DNA of 6,015 bases. Origin: Bryobacteraceae bacterium (lineage in GTDB: Bacteria > Acidobacteriota > Terriglobia > Bryobacterales > Bryobacteraceae). The stretch lies in NCBI GenBank assembly GCA_947456995.1, contig CANGVB010000254.1, positions 1 through 6,015 on the forward strand, read 5' to 3'. The position numbers and the translations under genes were made by a program. Under the pieces are notes generated by a model, which made no database searches, was not told the DNA's origin, and saw only the letters and a list, made by a program, of their open reading frames with translations. Below, piece after piece: positions 1-5,592 of the stretch; position 1 is the stretch's first letter, and each line of letters starts with the position of its first letter.

Positions 1-391
1 AGCGCTGCTCCAGCCTCACCCGGTGGCTCATCACCACCCCCAGCGTCTTAGGCATGTACTGCACCTGCTGCCAGCTACGATGCTCCGTACCCACCGTCGA
101 GCCGCTTCCAGTCCGAATCCACACATAGCCCTGCGTCAGAAACAGATTGGGCCGGACGTAATAATTTACGCCCGGCCTCAATAGACTCTGATTCCAATCC
201 TCGTTCAAATCCCGGCGATACTGACCATCAAAATGGACACCCCATTTTTCAGTCAGTCGATGATCGCCAAAATACGAAGACCAACTCCGTACATTCGTCT
301 CAGCGCAAGCTGAAACCGCTAGGAGCCCAAGCGCTTGGCCAATTCGACAAAGCTGCGCAAGCCAACCCCAGTGGGGCCTTTTGAAAGCCAC
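1..391 (-). CDS. DUF2490-like exported envelope protein, 3' end off the window
   Basis: An open minus-strand frame runs from the pepA 3' end off the left edge, giving about 130 codons with the C-terminus missing. Around residues 31-120 it shows a WSSYFGD start, an RRDLNEDWNQ segment, LLRPGVNYYV, an LTQGYVW strand and an EHRSWQQ motif. This pattern of alternating aromatic strands resembles DUF2490 (PF10677) proteins, which are thought to be outer-membrane beta-barrels of unknown function. Before it lies a hydrophobic stretch, LGLLAVSACA, readable either as a signal peptidase I site (A28-C29-A30, then E31) or as a lipobox (VSAC, Cys29). No in-frame ATG exists near it. The GTG at 391-389 gives a signal peptide of believable length and is used here, but the start is uncertain (GTG at 412 and TTG at 442 are also in frame). 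It implies a 73-bp overlap with pepA. The family call is from memory of the pattern; the existence of the gene is better supported than its start. Confidence 0.68.
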   Translation of the reverse strand, partial: MAFKRPHWGWLAQLCRIGQALGLLAVSACAETNVRSWSSYFGDHRLTEKWGVHFDGQYRRDLNEDWNQSLLRPGVNYYVRPNLFLTQGYVWIRTGSGSTVGTEHRSWQQVQYMPKTLGVVMSHRVRLEQR

Positions 392-1785
392 GCCTTCCCG
401 TCGTCGATCCACGCAGTTCCCGCGATATCCAGATGTACCCAAGGCGTATCTTCCACCCATTCCTTGATGAATAGTGCCGCAGTAATCGATCCAGCTCCGC
501 GGCTTCCAATATTAGGCATATCGGCAAAAGCGCTTTTGAGAAGATCCTTATATTCTTCATCCATCGGCATTGCCCACATCTTCTCGCCTGCAGCCTTCGC
601 CGCACCAAGAACTTCACCCTGCCACGCCTCGTCATTGGAGAACACCCCAACATTCACAGCGCCCAAAGCGATCGTAATTGCGCCCGTTAGCGTCGCCGCA
701 TCCACCATCCGGTTCACACCCATCTTCTTTGCATAGGTAATCGCATCGATCAGAATCAGACGCCCTTCAGCATCCGTATTCAACACCTCAATCGTCTTAC
801 CTGCCATCGAAGTAACAATGTCGCCAGGCCGCACTGCATTCGAACTCGGCATATTCTCAACCGTCGGTACAAATGCTGTCACTTCAACATTCGGCTTCAG
901 CTGCGCAATCGCCAGCATCGCCCCAATCACAGCCGCCCCGCCAGCCATGTCGTACTTCATCTTCTCCATGTTCTCGCTCGGCTTGATGGAGATCCCACCA
1001 GTGTCAAAGGTCACACCCTTACCCACCAGCCCCAGATGAATCCCGGGCACCGGATTGGCCGGCTTGTAGCTCAACACAATCAACGCAGGCGGCTCGGCAC
1101 TGCCCTGCGACACACACAACAAGCTACCCATCCCCAACTGCTTCATCCGGTCTTCATCGAGGATGTCGCAACCCAGTCCCTGGGCCTCAGCCATCTCACG
1201 AGCCCGCGCCGCCAGCTTCAGCGGAGTCAACAAATTTCCCGGCTGATTCACCAAAGCCCGCGCAACATTCTGCGCTTCCCCAATGACGGCACCATTCCGA
1301 AGCGCCTCAGCGAGTTCGGTCGTCCCACCCTCAGCCAACAACAAAAAGCTGTCCAAATGTTTGGAGTCCTTCTTGCTCTTATGCTCGTCAGGCTCATAAT
1401 CTCCAGCAACGGCTCCCTCAGCCAGCGCCTGCACCAGCTCCGCCTTTTGCAGCAGCCCATCCACTACCATCGCCACGCTGGCAATGGATTTCGCCTTGAG
1501 CGTCCGCGCCACCGCGCCGCCCACCTTGCGAGCTATCGCCGCATCCAGCTTTTCTATTTTGCCGATCCCCACCAGCACAGCCCGCTTCGCCGTCAACCCG
1601 GCTGGTTGGTGCAATACGGCAGTCTCAAACGCCTTACCGGTAAACTCTCCACTGGCATACAATTCCGCAGCCCATTGTGTAATGGCAGCATTGTCGATCG
1701 AAGGCGCAACGCCCTCACCAGCCGCAAAAACCACCGCATCAGCGGCAACAGTCTTGAATCCCTGATATTGAATACTAGTTTTCAT
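319..1785 (-). CDS. pepA: leucyl aminopeptidase (M17 family, PepA)
   Basis: Cytosolic di-metal aminopeptidase of 488 residues, a normal length for M17, that removes N-terminal amino acids from peptides. All active-site positions known from E. coli PepA can be placed with a constant offset: metal ligands Lys256, Asp261, Asp279, Asp338 and Glu340, and catalytic Lys268 and Arg342. They lie in the two family signatures VGKGVTFDTGGISIKP (254-269) and NTDAEGRL (336-343). The first 170 residues or so form the more variable N-terminal M17 domain, and the catalytic domain follows to the end. The ATG overlaps the smpB stop codon as ATGA, and a good ribosome binding site lies inside smpB at 1791-1797, so translation is probably coupled to smpB. 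No frameshift or missing residue is seen. The enzyme should be active; E. coli PepA also binds DNA at xer sites, but nothing here shows that role. Confidence 0.97.
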   Translation of the reverse strand: MKTSIQYQGFKTVAADAVVFAAGEGVAPSIDNAAITQWAAELYASGEFTGKAFETAVLHQPAGLTAKRAVLVGIGKIEKLDAAIARKVGGAVARTLKAKSIASVAMVVDGLLQKAELVQALAEGAVAGDYEPDEHKSKKDSKHLDSFLLLAEGGTTELAEALRNGAVIGEAQNVARALVNQPGNLLTPLKLAARAREMAEAQGLGCDILDEDRMKQLGMGSLLCVSQGSAEPPALIVLSYKPANPVPGIHLGLVGKGVTFDTGGISIKPSENMEKMKYDMAGGAAVIGAMLAIAQLKPNVEVTAFVPTVENMPSSNAVRPGDIVTSMAGKTIEVLNTDAEGRLILIDAITYAKKMGVNRMVDAATLTGAITIALGAVNVGVFSNDEAWQGEVLGAAKAAGEKMWAMPMDEEYKDLLKSAFADMPNIGSRGAGSITAALFIKEWVEDTPWVHLDIAGTAWIDDGKAWLSKGPTGVGLRSFVELAKRLGS

Positions 1786-2255
1786 TGATACCTTCTCGCC
1801 TTCATGGCAACTCTTGCTTCCGCTTCCTGCTCACGGGTCTTCAACGTTTCCCGTTTATCGTGCAGTTTTTTACCCTTCGTCAGCCCAAGCTCACACTTGA
1901 TCCGGCCGTCCTTGAGATACATCTTCAGCGGCACCAGTGACAATCCCTTCTCCCGGGTCTTGGAGAACAGCTTCAGAATCTCCCGCTTGTGCATCAACAA
2001 CTTGCGGGCATGAACCGGTTTATGGTTTTCTATGTTCCCGTGGCTGTACTCGCTGATATGGACGTTTTCAAGAAAGGCTTCGCCGTTTCGAATCTCCGCC
2101 CAGCCGTCCTTCAGCTGCACTTTCCCATTCTTTGCGGCTTTAACTTCGGTCCCGGTCAAAACAAGACCGGCCTCAATTGTTTCCAGCACAAAGTACTCGT
2201 GCCGCGCCTGGCGGTTGTCCGCAATCGTTTTATTTCCTTCGTTTTCCCGCTTCAT
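1782..2255 (-). CDS. smpB: SsrA-binding protein SmpB (trans-translation)
   Basis: A 157-residue small basic protein that binds tmRNA and brings it to ribosomes stalled on broken messages. The full family pattern is present: IADNRQARHEYFVLE (11-25), the GTEVKA strand (35-40), the SEYSHGNIENH loop (68-78), the HARKLLMHKREI helix (82-93) and GLTKGKKLHDKRETLK (124-139). His132 in GKKLHDKR corresponds to the conserved His that acts in the decoding centre, and the basic C-terminal tail (residues 133-157) is the part that enters the mRNA channel. The ATG at 2255 has only a weak GAGGG-like site about 13 bases upstream, but the conserved block begins 10 residues in, so the start is well bounded. It is the first gene of the leftward group and overlaps pepA by 4 bp. 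No ssrA gene (tmRNA) is in the window. Confidence 0.97.
   Translation of the reverse strand: MKRENEGNKTIADNRQARHEYFVLETIEAGLVLTGTEVKAAKNGKVQLKDGWAEIRNGEAFLENVHISEYSHGNIENHKPVHARKLLMHKREILKLFSKTREKGLSLVPLKMYLKDGRIKCELGLTKGKKLHDKRETLKTREQEAEARVAMKARRYQ
1791..1797 (-). promoter_or_regulatory. pepA ribosome binding site within smpB
   Basis: On the minus strand the sequence GAGAAGG sits five bases before the pepA ATG, inside the last codons of smpB. Together with the ATGA stop/start overlap this supports the pepA start and translational coupling between the two genes. Confidence 0.7.
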
Positions 2256-2289
2256 TGCACGATCCAGACCCTCAATGCGTCAATTACTA

Positions 2290-2314
2290 TAGGCGCTTGA
2301 CGAATTGGTGCCTA
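2290..2314. promoter_or_regulatory. inverted repeat in the divergent promoter, possible operator
   Basis: The arms TAGGCGC (2290-2296) and GTGCCTA (2308-2314) are reverse complements at six of seven positions, with an 11-bp spacer, so the half-site centres are 18 bp apart (close to two helical turns). The repeat overlaps both hexamers of the candidate smpB promoter and lies upstream of the secretin gene. It could therefore be a binding site for a dimeric regulator acting in both directions. No regulator gene is nearby, and the site could be chance. Confidence 0.3.
2297..2302 (+). promoter_or_regulatory. possible -35 element facing the secretin gene
   Basis: TTGACG matches five of six -35 consensus bases and faces the secretin gene, 45 bp before its ATG. 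The bases at the expected -10 distance (around 2320-2325, CAAAGT) are a poor match, so this is only a weak candidate for the promoter of the secretin-pseudopilin genes. The 92 bp between the two ATGs must hold that promoter unless it lies inside smpB. Confidence 0.2.
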
Positions 2315-2347
2315 AAGTCCAAAGTTTACCACGAGAAATCGAATAAG

Positions 2348-4690
2348 ATGCCTTTTTACAAAGGTTTAGCCAGATTAAACAGTTTCGCCCTAGCCTTCGT
2401 ATTGTGCTTCCAGACCGTCGTTGTCCCTCAACCGGTGGAGGCCAAAAACCGCAAAAGCGAAAAATTATTGAAAGACGCGCAGCTCGCCGAAGCCAAAGGC
2501 GATTACGACAAGGCCCTCGAACTTTACGAGCAGGCCCTCGGAATCGACCCCCGCGACACCGCCTACAAGCTCGGCCTCGACCGTGTCCGCTTCCAGGCCG
2601 CCCAAAAACTGGTCGACCGTGGTGAGAAACTCCGCGCCGAAGGCAAACTCGAAGAAGCTCTCAACCTCTTCCAGCGCGCCTTTGCTCTCGATCCCGCTAG
2701 CGCCATCGCCGAACAGCGCATGCGCCAAACCTTCGAGATGATCCGCAAAGAGAAGAAGGAAGGCCCCACCCAGCCCGAAGATCGTGGCATGTCCGCCGCC
2801 GACAAAGTGAAGCGGCAAAACGAGCAGAAGCTCGAAACCATGATGGACGCCCCCGTCCTCAAGCCCATCAAGCGCGAAATCGTCAACCTCAAGATGAACA
2901 ACCAGCCGGTCAAGATCCTCTTTGAGACCCTCTCCAAGATGGCCGGCATCAACGTCATGTTCGACCCGGATTTCGTCAGCCAGAACTCAGGCAAGAATTA
3001 CCCCGTAGACTTCCAGAACACTACCCTCGAGGAAGCCCTCGATTACCTCTCGATCCTCACCAAAGCCTACTGGAAGCCCATCTCGACCAACGCAATCTAC
3101 GTCACCCTCGACAACCCTCAAAAGCGTCGAGACTATGAAGACTACATCGTAAAAGTTTTCTACCTGCAGCACGCTCTCGAACCCCAGGAACTTCAGGAAA
3201 TCGCCAACGCCATCCGTGTCGTTGGCGAATGCCGTAAAGTCGTCCCTTACGTCGCTCAGATGGCCATCATGGTCCGCTGCACTGCAGACCAGGTCTCGCT
3301 CGTCCAAAAGATCCTCAACGACATGGACAAGCCCCGAGCTGAAATCATGCTCGACGTCTACATCCTCGAAGCCAACCGCACCAAGACTCGCTCCCTCGCC
3401 GCCACAATCGCCAACGGCACCAAGGGCGGTCTCAATCAGGCCATTACCTTCAATCCCCGCAATACAACCACTACCGGTACAGGCACAACCTCCACCGCCT
3501 CAACTGGAGTTTCTTTATCCAGGCTCAGTAGTCTCACTACCAACGACTTCTCTGTAAATCTGCCAGGAGCCTTTCTCCAGGCCCTCCTCGACGACCGCAC
3601 CACCCGCGTCGTCCAGAACCCCCAAGTCCGCACCGTCGACAACAAAAAAGCCACCCTCCGCATCGGTGATCGTTACCCCTACGCCACCGGTAGCTTCAAC
3701 GTCGGTACCGGCGTCGGCGGCGGCAGCCCCATCGCCTCCACACAGTTCCAATTCGCCGAAGTCGGCGTCAACATCGACATCACACCCAAGATCCACGGCA
3801 ACGACGAAGTCTCCCTTCGAGTCGAAGTGGAAGTCTCAAACATTCGTGACCAGGTCGACATCGGCGGTGTCCGCCAGCCTGTCATCGGCCAACGTAAGAT
3901 CGGCGAAGATATCCGCATCAAGGAAGGCGAAATCAACGTCATGGGTGGCCTCAAATCCAATAGCCGTTCCAAGAACCTCAGCGGCCTCCCCTGGCTGGTA
4001 ACCCTCCCAGGCCTCGGCTGGCTTTTCGGTACCGATGGTGACGACCGTAGCGACAGCGAACTTCTCGTTGTTCTCGTACCTCACCTTGTGAGGGCACCAG
4101 AACTGACAGACCTCAACCTCAAAGGCATCAGCACCGGTACAGACCAGCAGGTACGCGTCAGCTTCCAGGCCAGGGACGAAAAGCCTGCCCCGGCCCCGGC
4201 CCCTGCTCCAGCCCCTGCAGTCATCCCAATCACCCCACCGCTCAAGCTGCCCGTCCCAATAGCGCAAATGACACAGCCGCAGACGAGGAACCGTCTCACT
4301 CTGGTTCCTCCCTCTGGCCAAACCTTCCTGGGTGCACCCGTCGAAATGAGTTTGAATGTGGAATCTGCTGAAGACCTCGTCAAAGCCCCACTTCGCATCG
4401 ACTACGACAGGCAGCTGCTCAAGCTCATCAGCGTATCTTCCGGCGGCCTCTTCTCGCCCGACGGCAAGAAAGAAAATCTCCTCATCGATCTGGGCAAGGG
4501 TGAAATAGATTTATCCCTGGCAGCAGGCACGCCCGGCGTCAATGGGTCTGGATCGCTCATCAAGATGACCTTTATCAGCCTCGCCAAAGGCGATGCAGCA
4601 ATCCGCATTGCCGACGCCAAACTCGCCAACTCAAAGAACGAAAATCTCGACGGCAACCCCTTGCCCGAGCTGACAGTCAAAATTCAATAA
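2348..4690 (+). CDS. TPR-secretin-cohesin fusion protein (type II/IV pilus-like outer-membrane secretin)
   Basis: A 780-residue exported protein predicted to form a secretin ring in the outer membrane. Order of parts: signal peptide 1-32 (VEA then Lys33; Cys20 lacks a proper lipobox); two TPR units at about 38-70 and 86-120; a short charged linker; an STN/N0-like domain at about 180-256; a Secretin_N (KH-like) domain at about 266-330; the secretin beta-domain at about 330-585, with VVQNPQVRTVDNKKA (421-435), DRYPY (441-445), the LPGLGWLFG lip motif (553-561) and ELLVVLVPHLVR (571-582); a Pro-Ala linker (613-624); and a cohesin-like beta-sandwich at about 648-780. A Thr/Gly-rich loop lies at 371-387. 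The start is the ATG at 2348 because a signal peptide follows directly; the frame is open back to 2177, but that part is antisense to smpB. A GAGAA site sits 10 bases upstream. The pseudopilin genes follow after 7 bp. Domain calls are by motif; the exact secreted substrate or pilus type cannot be told. Confidence 0.92.
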   Translation: MPFYKGLARLNSFALAFVLCFQTVVVPQPVEAKNRKSEKLLKDAQLAEAKGDYDKALELYEQALGIDPRDTAYKLGLDRVRFQAAQKLVDRGEKLRAEGKLEEALNLFQRAFALDPASAIAEQRMRQTFEMIRKEKKEGPTQPEDRGMSAADKVKRQNEQKLETMMDAPVLKPIKREIVNLKMNNQPVKILFETLSKMAGINVMFDPDFVSQNSGKNYPVDFQNTTLEEALDYLSILTKAYWKPISTNAIYVTLDNPQKRRDYEDYIVKVFYLQHALEPQELQEIANAIRVVGECRKVVPYVAQMAIMVRCTADQVSLVQKILNDMDKPRAEIMLDVYILEANRTKTRSLAATIANGTKGGLNQAITFNPRNTTTTGTGTTSTASTGVSLSRLSSLTTNDFSVNLPGAFLQALLDDRTTRVVQNPQVRTVDNKKATLRIGDRYPYATGSFNVGTGVGGGSPIASTQFQFAEVGVNIDITPKIHGNDEVSLRVEVEVSNIRDQVDIGGVRQPVIGQRKIGEDIRIKEGEINVMGGLKSNSRSKNLSGLPWLVTLPGLGWLFGTDGDDRSDSELLVVLVPHLVRAPELTDLNLKGISTGTDQQVRVSFQARDEKPAPAPAPAPAPAVIPITPPLKLPVPIAQMTQPQTRNRLTLVPPSGQTFLGAPVEMSLNVESAEDLVKAPLRIDYDRQLLKLISVSSGGLFSPDGKKENLLIDLGKGEIDLSLAAGTPGVNGSGSLIKMTFISLAKGDAAIRIADAKLANSKNENLDGNPLPELTVKIQ
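3458..3508 (+). other. Thr/Gly/Ser low-complexity loop in the secretin
   Basis: Codons 371-387 of the secretin encode a run made almost only of Thr, Gly, Ser and Ala, between the first strands of the secretin domain and the SLSRLSSLTTNDFSVNLPG segment. By position it is likely a flexible exposed or periplasmic gate-region loop. It is in frame and shows no exact DNA repeat, so it looks like normal protein sequence rather than an insertion. Confidence 0.5.
4184..4219 (+). repeat. six Pro-Ala codon-pair repeats forming an interdomain linker
   Basis: Six consecutive Pro-Ala dipeptides (secretin residues 613-624) are encoded by CCN-GCN pairs with mixed third bases. The array follows the last secretin strand and precedes the cohesin-like domain, so it is a stiff extended linker. 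The mixed codons suggest selection on the peptide rather than recent slippage, although repeat number may vary between strains. Confidence 0.85.
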
Positions 4691-4697
4691 GACGCTT

Positions 4698-5180
4698 ATG
4701 TTCCAGATATCAGATCGCCGCCGCCAATCCCAACGAGGGCTCACCCTCGTAGAACTGGTAGTCGCCTTCACAATCTTGATCACCCTAAGTGCCATGGCCC
4801 TCCCGATGGCCCGCTACAAGGTGCGTCGCGAAAAAGAGCGAGACCTCCGCTTCGCCTTGCGCGAGATCCGCACCGCGATCGACAAGTACAAGGACATGGC
4901 CGAACAGCAACAACTCGGACAAACAAAACTAGGCAGCGAAAACTACCCGGAAACCCTTGAAATCCTTGTAGAAGGCGTAAAGGTCCCCGGGCCCCAGGAC
5001 AAAAAGATCCGCTTCCTCCGCCGCCTCCCCAGAGACCCCTTCACCGGCGGCACAGACTGGGGCAAGCGCAGCGTCCAGGACGATCCCAAGAGCCAAAGCT
5101 GGGGCGGCCAAAACGTATTCGACGTCTTCACAAAAACCATGGAGAAAGCACCCGATGGCACGCTCTACTCTGAGTGGTAA
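4698..5180 (+). CDS. pseudopilin with type II secretion GspG-like features (first copy)
   Basis: A 160-residue prepilin-like protein. A short basic leader ends at Arg13-Gly14, followed by LTLVE with Glu19 at mature position +5, which is the prepilin peptidase cleavage and methylation site; the +1 residue is Leu instead of the usual Phe. A hydrophobic helix (15-36) continues into a charged amphipathic helix with KVRREKERDLRFALREIRTA (41-60). The globular part has a DPFTG motif (113-117), Asp120-Trp121, an FDVF strand and a C-terminal GTLYSEW tail (154-160). These parts resemble GspG-type major pseudopilins but are not proof of that role. It starts 7 bp after the secretin stop with only a weak AAGA-type binding site, which suggests translational coupling. 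It should be anchored in the inner membrane and assembled into a pseudopilus beneath the secretin. Confidence 0.9.
   Translation: MFQISDRRRQSQRGLTLVELVVAFTILITLSAMALPMARYKVRREKERDLRFALREIRTAIDKYKDMAEQQQLGQTKLGSENYPETLEILVEGVKVPGPQDKKIRFLRRLPRDPFTGGTDWGKRSVQDDPKSQSWGGQNVFDVFTKTMEKAPDGTLYSEW
5141..5148 (+). promoter_or_regulatory. ribosome binding site for the second pseudopilin
   Basis: GGAGAAAG lies inside the end of the first pseudopilin gene, with GGAG 10 bases before the ATG at 5155. It supports this overlapping start over the later in-frame CTG at 5170, and the Gly14 cleavage position then matches the first pseudopilin exactly. Confidence 0.6.
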
Positions 5181-5568
5181 CAGGTTCCGTCGCGGTTTCA
5201 CGATCGTCGAAATGATCATCGTAATGACGATCATCTCGATCATCCTCTCGCTCGCGATCCCGATCTACCAAAAATCCCTCGTACGTGCCCGCGAAAGCGT
5301 CCTGAAGAACAACCTCTTCACCATGCGCACTGTAATCGACGAGTACACCTACGACAAACAAAAGGCCCCTCAAGACCTTCGCGATCTTGTCGACGCTGGC
5401 TACCTCCGCTCCATCCCGGTTGATCCCATGACGGGCCGCGCCGACACGTGGCGCACCGTCCAGGAAGACTCCCTCGCCAGCGTGAACCAGACTGAACCTG
5501 GAATCTATGATGTTAAGTCTGGCTCCGACCAGAAAAGCCTCGAAGGCACTCCTTACGCTGAGTGGTAG
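5155..5568 (+). CDS. pseudopilin with type II secretion GspG-like features (second copy)
   Basis: A 137-residue prepilin-like protein related to its upstream neighbour. The leader ends at Arg13-Gly14, followed by FTIVE with Glu19 at +5, a textbook prepilin peptidase site. The hydrophobic segment runs about 15-37 (FTIVEM to LAIPIY). The globular domain has DPMTG (90-94), a WRTVQED segment (99-105) matching KRSVQDD of the first copy, a GIYDV strand (116-120) and the C-terminal GTPYAEW tail (131-137). It lacks the long charged KVRREKERDLR helix of the first copy and is 23 residues shorter. It overlaps the upstream gene by 26 bp. The two copies probably arose by duplication and then diverged into different subunits, perhaps a major and a minor pseudopilin; which is which cannot be read from sequence alone. 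Confidence 0.9.
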   Translation: MARSTLSGNRFRRGFTIVEMIIVMTIISIILSLAIPIYQKSLVRARESVLKNNLFTMRTVIDEYTYDKQKAPQDLRDLVDAGYLRSIPVDPMTGRADTWRTVQEDSLASVNQTEPGIYDVKSGSDQKSLEGTPYAEW

Positions 5569-5571
5569 CCT

Positions 5572-5592
5572 ATAAGTTTCAAGCAAACTTAT
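5572..5592 (+). promoter_or_regulatory. 8-bp inverted repeat covering the gnd start codon
   Basis: The arms ATAAGTTT (5572-5579) and AAACTTAT (5585-5592) are perfect reverse complements around a 5-base loop. The second arm includes the first two bases of the gnd ATG. The stem is AT-rich and no T-tract follows, so it is not a good intrinsic terminator. It could be an RNA hairpin that hides the gnd start or a DNA operator; no clear Shine-Dalgarno sequence is present in the 22-bp gap. Functional meaning is inferred only. Confidence 0.4.

Larger units (their letters stand above)
2286..2314 (-). promoter_or_regulatory. candidate sigma70-like promoter for smpB-pepA
   Basis: Read on the minus strand, a TAGGCA -35 hexamer (2314-2309, four of six consensus bases) is separated by exactly 17 bp from a TATAGT -10 hexamer (2291-2286, five of six). 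Transcription would start near 2279, giving a leader of about 24 bases before the smpB ATG. It is the best promoter match in the intergenic region. It is a motif-based inference, and acidobacterial promoters are not well characterised. Confidence 0.45.

Noticed and set aside
300..653. Minus-strand frame of 117 codons overlapping pepA
   Set aside because: Same strand but a different frame from pepA, Arg/Trp-rich with no family pattern. The DUF2490-like protein uses a different frame.
1036..1788. Open frame of 250 codons on the plus strand
   Set aside because: It is fully antisense to pepA, whose catalytic motifs are complete. Its translation is rich in Arg, Gln and His with no recognisable fold, as expected for a shadow frame in GC-rich DNA.
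2177..2347. 57-codon upstream extension of the secretin frame
   Set aside because: Most of it is antisense to smpB and covers the promoter region. A proper signal peptide begins at the ATG at 2348, so the longer start is not credible.
2361..2410. Lipobox in the secretin signal peptide (Cys20)
   Set aside because: The residue before Cys20 is Leu, which is not accepted by signal peptidase II, and a normal type I site follows at residues 30-32.
3836..4321. Minus-strand frame of 161 codons within the secretin gene
   Set aside because: Antisense shadow of the secretin lip, linker and start of the cohesin region. Its Gly/Arg run simply mirrors the Pro-Ala codons.
5128..5586. Minus-strand frame of 152 codons opposite the second pseudopilin
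   Set aside because: The plus-strand frame has a perfect prepilin peptidase site and tail motif. The antisense translation has no recognisable features.
5572..5592. Intrinsic terminator between the second pseudopilin and gnd
   Set aside because: The stem is AT-rich, no T-tract follows it, and it runs into the gnd start codon, so termination is unlikely.
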